DNA of 35,204 nt from an uncultured Flavobacterium sp. (lineage in GTDB: Bacteria > Bacteroidota > Bacteroidia > Flavobacteriales > Flavobacteriaceae). The stretch covers positions 1 to 35,204 of the forward strand of contig NZ_CAMLRU010000003.1 of assembly GCF_946482535.1 (NCBI RefSeq). Reading direction: 5' to 3'. Numbering within the stretch: position 1 is the stretch's first letter; the number at the start of each line of letters is the position of its first letter. The position numbers and the translations under genes are program-made. Positions 16,788 through 24,331 of this stretch are shown one piece after another. The notes below the pieces were generated by a model. It was not told the origin of the DNA and searched no databases. It saw only the letters and a list, made by a program, of their open reading frames with translations.

Positions 16788-17750
16788 ATGCTGTTTTATC
16801 CATTACAATTTGAGCCGATTTTAAAAGAAAGAATTTGGGGCGGAACCAAATTGAAATCCTATTTAAATAAACCGATTACTTCTGATATTACAGGAGAAAG
16901 TTGGGAAATTTCTACAGTTGAAAATGACGTAAGTATTGTTGCGAATGGTACTTTTAAAGGGAAATCATTAAATGAATTGATAGCCGAGTATCCAACTGAA
17001 ATTTTGGGAACGAAAGTTTATAACCAATTCGGGACACAATTCCCTTTACTTTTCAAATACTTGGATGCCCGTGAGGATTTGTCTATTCAAGTTCATCCCA
17101 ACGATGCATTAGCTAAAAAGCGTCACAATTCCTTCGGCAAAACCGAAATGTGGTATGTGTTGCAAGCCGATGAAGAGGCCAGATTGATTGTTGGTTTCAA
17201 AGAAAATGCTTCCCCTGAAGAATATATTGAGCATCTCAACAATAAAACGCTGTTAGAAATTTTGGATACCAAAACAGTAAAACCGGGAGATGTATTTATG
17301 CTCAATACCGGAACTATTCATGCCTTGGGTGCCGGCATATTGATAGCCGAAATCCAGCAAACTTCTGATATCACGTATCGCGTTTACGATTTTGATAGGG
17401 TAGATACAAATGGCAATACCCGAGAGTTACATGTGGATTTGGCTTTAGAGGCTTTGAATTATAATAAAGTTGAGGCACAACGTTTCTATGAAAAGAAAGC
17501 CAATACTTCCAATCCGGTTATAGAGTGTCCTTATTTTACTACGCGCTTTATCCCGTTAGATGACAGTATTTCGATGAATAAAAATGGCGATTCTTTCACT
17601 GTTTTAATGGGTGTGGAAGGCAATTTTACACTAACTTTTAATGGTAATTCCTATAGTTACGAAAAAGGAAGTACTGTTTTGCTTCCGGCTTGTATTACTG
17701 ATTTTCAGTTGTCTGGCCTAGCTTCAATACTAGAAATTTATATTTCGTAG
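16788..17750 (+). CDS. manA: mannose-6-phosphate isomerase, class I
   Basis: A 320-residue zinc enzyme interconverting fructose-6-phosphate and mannose-6-phosphate, feeding GDP-mannose and surface glycan synthesis. Zinc-ligand motifs are QVHPND (Gln and His), GKTEMWYVL (Glu) and the downstream GTIHALGAG (His). RVYDFDRVD carries the conserved Arg. The N-terminal LQFEPILKERIWGGTKLKSYL is the usual family opening. The start was set to the ATG at 16788, not the TTG at 16770, because the latter lies within a TAAGTTTG box. The length matches short Firmicutes/Bacteroidota ManA proteins. It may be co-transcribed with the upstream genes and also have its own promoter. Confidence 0.92.
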   Translation: MLFYPLQFEPILKERIWGGTKLKSYLNKPITSDITGESWEISTVENDVSIVANGTFKGKSLNELIAEYPTEILGTKVYNQFGTQFPLLFKYLDAREDLSIQVHPNDALAKKRHNSFGKTEMWYVLQADEEARLIVGFKENASPEEYIEHLNNKTLLEILDTKTVKPGDVFMLNTGTIHALGAGILIAEIQQTSDITYRVYDFDRVDTNGNTRELHVDLALEALNYNKVEAQRFYEKKANTSNPVIECPYFTTRFIPLDDSISMNKNGDSFTVLMGVEGNFTLTFNGNSYSYEKGSTVLLPACITDFQLSGLASILEIYIS

Positions 17751-17780
17751 TTGGTGTTCTAAAGATTTAATGTAATTTTG
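17751..17780 (+). promoter_or_regulatory. consensus promoter of the 89-aa hypothetical gene
   Basis: TTG at 17751-17753, exactly 19 nt, then TAATTTTG at 17773-17780. It starts directly after the manA stop and ends 25 nt before the ATG at 17806. Confidence 0.7.
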
Positions 17781-17805
17781 CCCAAATTTAAAATTTACAA
17801 GAAAA

Positions 17806-18075
17806 ATGGGAAGTGTTAAAAATTTAAAAAAAGACATCAATTTTGTTTTGGGTGATATCATTGAAGCGGTTTACATCTATGAGATGACTACTTCGGGAAA
17901 ACCTTCAGACAAAACCAACGCTATCATTGACGAAGCGATTGCGTCTTTTGACGGTTTAATCACCAAAGTAAACGCAAAGAATGTGGAAAATAAAAAAGCA
18001 CATTTCAAACAAATCAATGCCGAATTAGAACAAGTTGCTAATCAGTTGGTTGAAAAAATCAATGCCTTGCAATAA
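17806..18075 (+). CDS. small helical hypothetical protein (89 aa)
   Basis: A soluble 89-residue protein with no signal peptide, predicted to be nearly all alpha-helical (KNLKKDINFVLGDIIEAVYI at the N-terminus, heptad-like NAELEQVANQLVEKINAL at the C-terminus). No known domain was recognised. It has its own consensus promoter and sits between manA and tRNA-Thr, so it is not obviously part of an operon. The strong promoter and clean short leader support a real, probably well-expressed gene. Function unknown. Confidence 0.78.
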   Translation: MGSVKNLKKDINFVLGDIIEAVYIYEMTTSGKPSDKTNAIIDEAIASFDGLITKVNAKNVENKKAHFKQINAELEQVANQLVEKINALQ

Positions 18076-18103
18076 GAAAAAACAATAAAAAAGTGCGGAA
18101 ATA

Positions 18104-18135
18104 TTTTGGAGAATTAAATTTCACTTTTATATTTG
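18104..18135 (+). promoter_or_regulatory. consensus promoter of tRNA-Thr
   Basis: TTTTG at 18104-18108, exactly 19 nt, then TATATTTG at 18128-18135, 15 nt before the tRNA 5' end. One of the best promoter matches in the window. Confidence 0.75.
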
Positions 18136-18150
18136 CACTCACATTGAGAC

Positions 18151-18224
18151 GCCAGCATAGCTCAGTTGGCTAGAGCAGCTGATTTGTAATCAGCAGGTCG
18201 TGGGTTCGAGTCCCTCTGCCGGCT
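18151..18224 (+). tRNA. tRNA-Thr, anticodon TGT
   Basis: A 74-nt cloverleaf. The D-arm contains TAGCTCAGTTGGCTAGAGC, the anticodon stem GCTGA/TCAGC encloses loop TTTGTAA with anticodon TGT at 18185-18187, and the T-arm has GTGGGTTCGAGTCCC. The acceptor stem GCCAGCA/TGCCGGC has six pairs and one A-C mismatch at position 4-69. The discriminator base is T and CCA is not encoded. Decodes ACA and other ACN codons by wobble. Confidence 0.95.
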
Positions 18225-18231
18225 CAATATT

Positions 18232-18263
18232 AAAACCATCACTTTACAGTGGTGGTTTTTTGT
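18232..18263 (+). terminator. intrinsic terminator after tRNA-Thr
   Basis: AAAACCATCACT, loop TTAC, AGTGGTGGTTTT followed by further T residues. A 12-bp stem with one T-G pair, starting 8 nt after the tRNA. Confidence 0.88.
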
Positions 18264-18276
18264 TTTTAATATCTCC

Positions 18277-18306
18277 TTTGAAAACAATTCCATTTCTCTA
18301 TCTTTG
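18277..18306 (+). promoter_or_regulatory. promoter of the EamA transporter
   Basis: TTTG at 18277-18280, an 18-nt spacer and TATCTTTG at 18299-18306, ending 22 nt before the ATG at 18329. Confidence 0.65.
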
Positions 18307-18328
18307 TCGGCTTTTTAAAAATTAAATT

Positions 18329-19240
18329 ATGTTTGGAAACAAAGTGCTGAAAGGCGTTTTTTTAGTAGGATTAGGCGCTACAAGTTATGGAATGTTGGCC
18401 ACTTTTGTCAAGTTGGCTTACGCTGATGTAAGTTCACAAGGAATGCATTATACTCCAGCAGAAGTCATCACGGCACAATTTGCCATCGGTATTTTTTTTA
18501 TTTTGGGAGTTAATTTTTTTCAAAAGAGGGTCAAAGGGAATACAGTTGTAAAAGCCTCTTCAATCGATATTAAAAAGCTAATGTTGGTAGGAACTTCAAC
18601 CGGATTGACCAGCATATTTTACTATTTGGCAGTAAAGTTTATCCCGGTTTCTATAGGTATTGTTTTGTTGATGCAAACGGTTTGGATGGGTGTTGTTTTG
18701 GAGATGTTTTTAGACAAGAAAAGGCCTTCTAATATTAAAATCATAGCCGTTCTGATTGTTTTGATCGGAACTGCTTTGGCAACCAACCTTTTTAAGGCCC
18801 AATTTGAACTAGATTGGCGAGGCATTGTACTGGGTTTACTCGCTGCGGCTTCTTTTACAACGACTATGTTTGCGGCCAATAAAGTAGCGACTTCGATTTC
18901 TTCGGCACAACGCAGTTTGTATATGCTTTTAGGAGGTGTCGTGGTGGTTATCATTTTTGCTTTATCAACACAAGACACACCATTTAACTATGACATTTTT
19001 TACAAATGGGGTATTCTAATTGCTTTGTTTGGGACCGTAATTCCTCCCATGTTATTAAATGCCGGTTTCCCCTTAACAGGTATTGGTTTGGGCAGTATAG
19101 TTTCAGCCCTTGAATTGCCGGTTTCGGTTATGATGGCCTACGTTCTACTCGATGAAAGTGTTGTTTTTAACCAATGGATTGGAATATTATTGATAATCTT
19201 AGCCATTGTCATAATGAATATTACATTTAAGAAAAAATAA
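18329..19240 (+). CDS. EamA/DMT family membrane transporter
   Basis: A 303-residue inner-membrane protein of the drug/metabolite transporter superfamily, with about ten hydrophobic segments arranged as two EamA repeats (roughly 10-145 and 165-300). The first repeat has the usual GATSYGMLATFVKLAY opening and FYYLAVKFIPVSIGIVLL; the second has GLGSIVSALELPVSVMMAY near its end. Such proteins export or import small metabolites such as amino acids or nucleotides, and the substrate cannot be read from the sequence. It has its own promoter after the tRNA terminator, and 93 nt separate it from the next gene. Confidence 0.9.
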   Translation: MFGNKVLKGVFLVGLGATSYGMLATFVKLAYADVSSQGMHYTPAEVITAQFAIGIFFILGVNFFQKRVKGNTVVKASSIDIKKLMLVGTSTGLTSIFYYLAVKFIPVSIGIVLLMQTVWMGVVLEMFLDKKRPSNIKIIAVLIVLIGTALATNLFKAQFELDWRGIVLGLLAAASFTTTMFAANKVATSISSAQRSLYMLLGGVVVVIIFALSTQDTPFNYDIFYKWGILIALFGTVIPPMLLNAGFPLTGIGLGSIVSALELPVSVMMAYVLLDESVVFNQWIGILLIILAIVIMNITFKKK

Positions 19241-19321
19241 ATTAGTTTACCATTGAAGGTTTATTATTAAAAGCTTGTAATAATCAAACAATAAGTATAA
19301 AAGTATTTACTCTTTTCTCTT

Positions 19322-19329
19322 TATTTTTG
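19322..19329 (+). promoter_or_regulatory. -7 box (TATTTTTG) for the AlkB-like gene
   Basis: TATTTTTG, 4 nt before the ATG at 19334, implying an almost leaderless mRNA if used. No matching -33 TTG. Confidence 0.35.
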
Positions 19330-19333
19330 TGGA

Positions 19334-19936
19334 ATGAACTCACTTTTCCCAAAAGAAAAAATCACCTTTAATCTGCCCGATGCTGAGATTGAATATTATC
19401 CGGATTTCTTTGATTTGGCACGTGCCAATGAACTTTTCGAGAAATTAAAAGCCGAGATTCCTTGGCAACAAGATAATATCACAGTTTTTGGGAAAACGCA
19501 TCCTCAACCCAGATTAACGGCACTTTTTGGCAACGAAGGTAAACCCTATAGTTATTCCAACATTATCATGCAACCCCATTCTTGGAATCCGTTGTTGGTA
19601 TTTATAAAGGATGAGGTTGAAACCGTTTGTCCAACATCTTTTACCACGGTTTTACTTAATTACTACCGAGATGGTAAAGACAGCAACGGTTGGCATGCCG
19701 ATAATGAAAGAGAGTTGGGTCGGAATCCTGTAATTGCTTCAGTGAGTTTCGGGGCAGAAAGAAGTTTTCACCTGCATCACAATACTCTCAAAGAGCAGAA
19801 GCTCAAAATTAATTTGCAACACGGCAGTTTACTCATTATGAAAGGGACAACCCAACATTTTTGGAAACACCAACTGCCCAAAACAGCGAAAGAAATCGGA
19901 CCGCGAATCAATCTCACTTTTCGGGTTATTAAATAA
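19334..19936 (+). CDS. AlkB-like 2-oxoglutarate/Fe(II) dioxygenase
   Basis: A 200-residue protein of the AlkB superfamily, closest in motif layout to the ALKBH2/3 group. Fe(II) ligands are H121 and D123 (GWHADNE) and H179 (FWKHQLPK). 2-Oxoglutarate is bound by R191 within GPRINLTFR, with R197 further along. PQPRLTALFG (58-67) and NYYRDGKDSNGWH also fit the family. The enzyme removes alkyl groups such as 1-methyladenine and 3-methylcytosine from nucleic acids. It is smaller than E. coli AlkB (216 residues) but complete. It sits between unrelated genes, with no ada or other repair gene visible and nothing to show an SOS or adaptive-response operator. Confidence 0.9.
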   Translation: MNSLFPKEKITFNLPDAEIEYYPDFFDLARANELFEKLKAEIPWQQDNITVFGKTHPQPRLTALFGNEGKPYSYSNIIMQPHSWNPLLVFIKDEVETVCPTSFTTVLLNYYRDGKDSNGWHADNERELGRNPVIASVSFGAERSFHLHHNTLKEQKLKINLQHGSLLIMKGTTQHFWKHQLPKTAKEIGPRINLTFRVIK

Positions 19937-19949
19937 TTCAGTATTTCGT

Positions 19950-19957
19950 TATATTTG
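19950..19957 (+). promoter_or_regulatory. -7 box (TATATTTG) for the sterol-desaturase-family gene
   Basis: TATATTTG ends 14 nt before the ATG at 19972; no clear -33 TTG because that region is the end of the AlkB-like gene. Confidence 0.4.
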
Positions 19958-19971
19958 AAATAAAAAATCTG

Positions 19972-20802
19972 ATGAACGATATCATTCAATATTTTGAGAG
20001 CATACCTTCTGCACATAGGGCAATGATTTTGGCCGGTGGAATAGCTTTCTTTTGGCTTATAGAAAGTGCCGTTCCGTTTGTTAAATTCGGTTATAACAAA
20101 TGGCAACACGCCGGAATAAATATCTTTTTTACGATTACGACCATCATAATCAATTTTTGTTTGGCGGTAATTTTAGTCAGTACAGCACAATGGACCGTCG
20201 ACAATCACTTTGGTTTGTTGAATTGGTTGCCCCAAATGAGCATTTGGATTTTTACCGTTGTAGGTTTATTACTTTTGGATTTAATAGGTGCTTATTTGCC
20301 TCATTATGTGGAGCACAAAACCAAATTCTTGTGGCGGTTTCACTTAATCCATCATACCGATACTTGGATTGATACGACTTCAGGCAATCGCCATCATCCG
20401 GGAGAAAGTGTAATTCGTTTTGTGTTTACTACTTTAGGCGTTTTGATTGTTGGCAGTCCGATGTGGATGATTTTTTTGTACCAAACCTTGTCAGTAGTGG
20501 CGACACAATTTACCCATGCTAACATAGCTTTGCCCAAAAAAATAGATAAAGCCATGAGTTATGTGTTGGTTTCTCCCGATATGCATAAAGTACACCATCA
20601 TTACGTTTTACCTTATACAGATAGCAATTACGGAAATATATTTTCGGTTTGGGATCGTCTTTTCGGTACATTTCAAGTATTAGACAGGGAGCAAATTGTT
20701 TATGGCGTTGACACTCATATGAAGCCTGAAGAGCACAATAATTTGAAGAACTTGTTATCCATTCCATTTCAAAAAACGCGTTCACCCGAAACCGAAAAAT
20801 AA
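19972..20802 (+). CDS. sterol desaturase / fatty acid hydroxylase family membrane protein
   Basis: A 276-residue integral membrane di-iron enzyme. The His-box pattern is HYVEH (111-115), HLIHH (124-128), NRHHP (140-143), THAN (181-184) and HKVHHH (205-210). These fit the fatty acid hydroxylase superfamily, where eight or more His residues hold two irons that hydroxylate or desaturate an acyl or sterol chain using oxygen. Hydrophobic segments lie at about 16-33, 48-70, 88-110 and 150-178. The natural substrate in Flavobacteria is uncertain; lipid or carotenoid hydroxylation are both possible. No carotenoid genes are in the window. It overlaps nothing and is followed by a 98-nt AT-rich gap. Confidence 0.88.
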   Translation: MNDIIQYFESIPSAHRAMILAGGIAFFWLIESAVPFVKFGYNKWQHAGINIFFTITTIIINFCLAVILVSTAQWTVDNHFGLLNWLPQMSIWIFTVVGLLLLDLIGAYLPHYVEHKTKFLWRFHLIHHTDTWIDTTSGNRHHPGESVIRFVFTTLGVLIVGSPMWMIFLYQTLSVVATQFTHANIALPKKIDKAMSYVLVSPDMHKVHHHYVLPYTDSNYGNIFSVWDRLFGTFQVLDREQIVYGVDTHMKPEEHNNLKNLLSIPFQKTRSPETEK

Positions 20803-20900
20803 AAAAACAGCAGAGCGATTAAAAACTAATTATTTTTTTTATTAATATTGAAATACCAATTAATCAGTTGAAATCTATTTAAAATAATGCTTTTACAGAA

Positions 20901-21176
20901 ATGAAAAAAAGTAAGCTTGCAGACTTTGACAACGAACAAATTGAAAGAGTTGTCAGTATGGCTCAAGAGGAAAGAAAACCTTTTGAAGTGATAAAGGAAG
21001 AATTTGGTCTTACCGAAAATGAAGTAACCGAATTGATGCGCAAACGATTATCGAAAGATAATTTTGAACTTTGGAAAAAGAAAGCCACCGGCAGCAAGCC
21101 AAAGCCAAAACCGATTATTGACGATTTCGACGATGATTTAGACAGCAAATACTATATTAAAAATAAATTTGACTAA
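20901..21176 (+). CDS. DUF2805 / TIGR03643 family small protein (first copy)
   Basis: A 91-residue cytosolic protein. Residues 5-62 match the TIGR03643/DUF2805 pattern: DNEQIERVVSMAQEERKPFE, then EFGLTENEVTELMRKRL, then NFELWKKKATG. The helical pattern looks like a helix-turn-helix, so nucleic acid binding is conceivable, but function is unknown. The C-terminal tail (KPKPKPIIDDFDDDLDSKYY) is charged and differs from the neighbouring paralogue at 21232. No TAnnTTTG box is apparent in the 98-nt upstream gap. The gene ends at an intrinsic terminator. Confidence 0.85.
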   Translation: MKKSKLADFDNEQIERVVSMAQEERKPFEVIKEEFGLTENEVTELMRKRLSKDNFELWKKKATGSKPKPKPIIDDFDDDLDSKYYIKNKFD

Positions 21177-21182
21177 AACTTT

Positions 21183-21209
21183 AACTCTTGTTCAACAAGA
21201 GTTTTTTTA
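21183..21209 (+). terminator. intrinsic terminator between the two DUF2805 genes
   Basis: AACTCTTGT, loop TCA, ACAAGAGTT followed by a T-run; 9-bp perfect stem beginning 7 nt after the first gene's stop. It separates the paralogues into different transcription units. Confidence 0.85.
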
Positions 21210-21231
21210 TTTTATGCCGATTTTTGTTTTG

Positions 21232-21513
21232 ATGAAAACAAATCCGTTTACCGAACAGCAAATCGATCGAATCATAGAAATGGCCTGGGAAGACAGAACG
21301 CCATTTGAAGCCATTACTTTTCAATTCGGTATTTCAGAACAAGAAACGATAGCGCTTATGCGTCGGGAAATGAAACCGTCGAGCTTTAAAATGTGGCGCG
21401 AAAGAGTACAAGGAAGAGCCACCAAACACGCCAAGCTTCGGGTAAACGGGGTTGACCGCTTTAAATGTTCTCTACAAAAACAAATTTCTCTCAACAAAAT
21501 TTCAAAGCGTTAA
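21232..21513 (+). CDS. DUF2805 / TIGR03643 family small protein (second copy)
   Basis: A 93-residue protein close to the family norm: EQQIDRIIEMAWEDRTPFEA, QFGISEQETIALMRREMKPS, SFKMWRERVQGR, and a basic tail RFKCSLQKQISLNKISKR. The ATG at 21232 was chosen because the upstream in-frame starts at 21169 and 21214 would require translating through, or beginning directly behind, the terminator hairpin of the preceding gene. It is a paralogue of the protein at 20901 over about 55 residues (both have MAxEexxPFE and an LMR motif). The basic C-terminus suggests nucleic acid contact, which is an inference. Function unknown. Confidence 0.83.
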   Translation: MKTNPFTEQQIDRIIEMAWEDRTPFEAITFQFGISEQETIALMRREMKPSSFKMWRERVQGRATKHAKLRVNGVDRFKCSLQKQISLNKISKR

Positions 21514-21571
21514 TCGGCACGATTTTAGTTAATCAATCCTAAAAATGTTAAAATCAATTGTAACTATTGGT

Positions 21572-21579
21572 TACCTTTG
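21572..21579 (+). promoter_or_regulatory. -7 box (TACCTTTG) for the M61 peptidase gene
   Basis: TACCTTTG ends 30 nt before the ATG at 21610. The overlapping in-frame ATG at 21580 lies too close to the box to be the start. Confidence 0.5.
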
Positions 21580-21609
21580 ATGACTTATCCAAAAAATATA
21601 AATTTTACG

Positions 21610-23472
21610 ATGAAAAAATTAATTCTGAGTGCCTTTGCAGTGCTGACTGTGTTTCATTTTACTGCAGTAGCCCAAAAAAAAACCGCAACCCAAGAGGTTA
21701 AAGTTGCCATAGATTTGAATCAAGTTAAAGAAGATAAAGTAATGGTAACGGTAACACCACCGAGCTTTAAATCGGAGGAAGTTGTTTTTCACATTCCTAA
21801 AACCGTACCCGGAACTTATTCTTCCGATAATTACGGAAAGTTAGTGGTTGATTTAAAAGCATTAGACAAATCGGGAAAAGAGTTAACGGTAACCAAAACC
21901 GATGACAATTCCTGGAAAATAACCAACGCCAAGGCATTGTCAAAAGTGACTTATTGGGTCAATGATACTTATGACACCGAGACCGGAAGAGGATTCGGAA
22001 AAGATGAGATTTTTTCACCGGCCGGAACCAATATCGATGAAGGCAAAAACTTTATGTTGAATAATCACGGTTTTGTAGGTTATTTTAATGATCAATTAGA
22101 GATTCCTTACGTGGTAACCATCACGCATCCGGCGACTCTTTTTGGTTCTACTTCTTTGATAGATTCTAATAAAAGTGACACGGTTGATACTTTTAAGACG
22201 GAAAGATATTTCGAGTTGGTAGACAACCCTATCATGTATTGCAAGCCCGATTTTGTTACCTTCAATGTTGATGGTATGGAAATTTTGTTCAGTGTGTATT
22301 CGGCTAACGGATTGCACACCGCTAAATCACTTTCAACCTATTTAGAGACGACAATGAAAGCCCAGAAAGCCTTTTTGGGACCTATCAATAACAACAAAAA
22401 ATACACGGTTCTTTTGTATTTGTCCGATATGCAGAAGAAAGACGCTAAAGGTTTCGGAGCTTTAGAACACCATACTTCTACAACGGTTGTTTTCCCTGAT
22501 ATGATGCCGGCAGAAGCTTTAGGAGAGCAAATTAAAGATGTGGTTTCGCATGAGTTTTTTCATATAGTAACGCCATTGAGCATCCATTCAAAAGAGATTC
22601 AGTACTTCGATTACAATAACCCGAAAATGTCAAAGCATTTGTGGATGTATGAAGGGGTTACGGAATATTTTGCCAATTTATTCCAAGTGAATCAAAAATT
22701 GATTGAGGCAGACGAGTTTTATGAAAGAATGTTGGGTAAAATAAGAAATGCTTCGACCTTAAATGACACTATGCCATTTACTGAAATGAGTGCTAATGTA
22801 TTGGTTCCTCCTTATAAAGATCAATATTTAAATGTTTATGAAAAAGGCGCTTTGATTGGCATGTGTATCGATATCATCATTCGTGAAAAAAGCAATGGCG
22901 AAAGAGGAATTTTAGATTTGATGCAAAAGTTGTCTAAAGAATATGGTCCGAATAAACCTTTTAATGATGACGAACTTTTTGCCAAAATAACTTCCTTAAC
23001 CTACCCGGAAGTGGGCGAGTTTTTAGCGACTTATGTAGCCGGTCCGACTCCGATAAAGTATGATGACTTTTTTGCCAAAGTAGGCGTGGGTAAAACAATG
23101 ATCAAAATGCCTATCAATCCGTTTTTAAAAGACCAGTCTACGCCTTACATTACCGTTGACGGGAAAACCAAAGAAATAATGGTCATTCCTGACGGTACTT
23201 TAAATGATTTTATGACGACTTTGGGAATCAAAGGCGGTGATATTATTTTGGCCATCAACAACAAGGATTACAATTTGGATAATATTTACGATATGATTAT
23301 GGAAAGCCAAAATTGGAAAGAGGGCGACGCCGTAAGTGTGAAAATCAGAAGAGAAGGAAAAGTATCTGTAATAGAAGGAAAAGTTAAACTCTCGACAGAA
23401 GAAGTTGAAGGTTACGGACTTATCGATCCTGCCAAAGAAAATCTAAACAAAGCTTGGTTGACCGGAAAGTAA
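21610..23472 (+). CDS. M61 family metallopeptidase with PDZ domain
   Basis: A 620-residue exported protease. Signal peptide MKKLILSAFAVLTVFHFTAVAQ. An N-terminal beta domain is followed by the M61 catalytic domain with zinc motif HEFFH (H314, E315, H318) and third ligand E348 in MYEGVTEYF. A C-terminal PDZ domain spans about 505-600 (LGIKGGDIILAINNKDY). The family is typified by glycyl aminopeptidase; the PDZ domain probably binds substrate C-termini or regulates access. The signal peptide implies a periplasmic or secreted location. No T9SS sorting domain is present. The start was chosen at 21610 because it begins a classical signal peptide downstream of the promoter box. A strong terminator follows. 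Confidence 0.93.
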   Translation: MKKLILSAFAVLTVFHFTAVAQKKTATQEVKVAIDLNQVKEDKVMVTVTPPSFKSEEVVFHIPKTVPGTYSSDNYGKLVVDLKALDKSGKELTVTKTDDNSWKITNAKALSKVTYWVNDTYDTETGRGFGKDEIFSPAGTNIDEGKNFMLNNHGFVGYFNDQLEIPYVVTITHPATLFGSTSLIDSNKSDTVDTFKTERYFELVDNPIMYCKPDFVTFNVDGMEILFSVYSANGLHTAKSLSTYLETTMKAQKAFLGPINNNKKYTVLLYLSDMQKKDAKGFGALEHHTSTTVVFPDMMPAEALGEQIKDVVSHEFFHIVTPLSIHSKEIQYFDYNNPKMSKHLWMYEGVTEYFANLFQVNQKLIEADEFYERMLGKIRNASTLNDTMPFTEMSANVLVPPYKDQYLNVYEKGALIGMCIDIIIREKSNGERGILDLMQKLSKEYGPNKPFNDDELFAKITSLTYPEVGEFLATYVAGPTPIKYDDFFAKVGVGKTMIKMPINPFLKDQSTPYITVDGKTKEIMVIPDGTLNDFMTTLGIKGGDIILAINNKDYNLDNIYDMIMESQNWKEGDAVSVKIRREGKVSVIEGKVKLSTEEVEGYGLIDPAKENLNKAWLTGK

Positions 23473-23492
23473 AATAAACCAGATTATGACAT

Positions 23493-23528
23493 AAAACCTC
23501 AATTTGAACTTCAAATTGAGGTTTTTTT
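23493..23528 (+). terminator. strong intrinsic terminator after the M61 peptidase gene
   Basis: A 15-bp perfect stem from AAAACCTCAATTTGA to TCAAATTGAGGTTTT with a 3-nt loop, followed by more T residues. Confidence 0.92.
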
Positions 23529-23590
23529 AGTATTATTGCCGCTCGATTTTTATCTTTAAATCGAAAGCAATACCGTTAAAATTTTATCTC

Positions 23591-24304
23591 ATGCAAAAAT
23601 CAATAGCAGTCCTACTTTCCTTGTTTGTTTTAGTAGCTTGTACCGAACAAAAATCAACTAAAAACTTTGTACTCAACGGAAACATTAAAGGATTAAAAAA
23701 AGGAACATTATATCTTCAAAGAATTAAAGATACTTTATTGGTACCAATAGACACCATCAAAATTGATGGCGATTCCCATTTTGTGAGTGAGTTTGATTTA
23801 GAATCTCCTGAAATGTTATACTTGTTTTTGGATCGAGGTGTAACCAATTCCATCGACAATAATATTTCTTTTTTTGCTGAAAAAGGAACCGTTAACTTAG
23901 AAACCAGTTTGGATTTTTTTGCCGCTGATGCCAAGATTACCGGCTCAAAAAATCATGAATTGTTTGAAGACTACAAAAAAGTAATTTCAAAATACAACAA
24001 TCAAGATTTAGATTTGATTGAGAAAAAATTTGCAGCCTATAAAGCCGGAAATTCAGAGGAAGTGAAAAAAATAGAGGAAGAGCAAAAAAGCATCCTAAAA
24101 AGAAAATATTTGTACACTACTAATTTTGCTGTAAACAATGCAAAATATGAAGTTTCACCATACGTGGCTTTAGCGGATATTTATGATATCAACTTAAAAT
24201 ATTTGGACACCATCCAAAAATCTTTATCACCACAAGTGGCCAAATCACTTTATGGTAAAAAGCTTAATCAATACATTTCTGAGCGCAAAAAGTTTGAAAA
24301 ATAG
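23591..24304 (+). CDS. DUF4369-type lipoprotein
   Basis: A 237-residue lipoprotein with lipobox LVAC (Cys17). Residues 25-125 have the pattern of a DUF4369 domain (FVLNGNIKGLKKGTLYLQRI, DTIKIDGDSHF, FFAEKGTVNLE, ITGSKNHELF), usually found at the N-terminus of Bacteroidota TlpA-like thioredoxins. Residues 125-237 are charged and helical, with a probable coiled coil around 130-170. The thioredoxin domain and any CxxC motif are absent, so it is either a stand-alone variant or the product of domain loss. A likely outer- or inner-membrane periplasmic protein; function unknown. The following radical SAM gene starts 27 nt later. Confidence 0.82.
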   Translation: MQKSIAVLLSLFVLVACTEQKSTKNFVLNGNIKGLKKGTLYLQRIKDTLLVPIDTIKIDGDSHFVSEFDLESPEMLYLFLDRGVTNSIDNNISFFAEKGTVNLETSLDFFAADAKITGSKNHELFEDYKKVISKYNNQDLDLIEKKFAAYKAGNSEEVKKIEEEQKSILKRKYLYTTNFAVNNAKYEVSPYVALADIYDINLKYLDTIQKSLSPQVAKSLYGKKLNQYISERKKFEK

Positions 24305-24306
24305 AG

Positions 24307-24314
24307 TACTTTTG
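24307..24314 (+). promoter_or_regulatory. -7 box (TACTTTTG) for the radical SAM gene
   Basis: TACTTTTG, beginning 2 nt after the lipoprotein stop and ending 17 nt before the ATG at 24332. No -33 TTG at ideal distance. Confidence 0.4.
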
Positions 24315-24331
24315 TTTGTTATTAAAAGCAA

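Noticed and set aside
21169..21231. Upstream starts for the second DUF2805 gene
   Set aside because: The extension is translated from the terminator hairpin of the preceding gene and from the T-run behind it.
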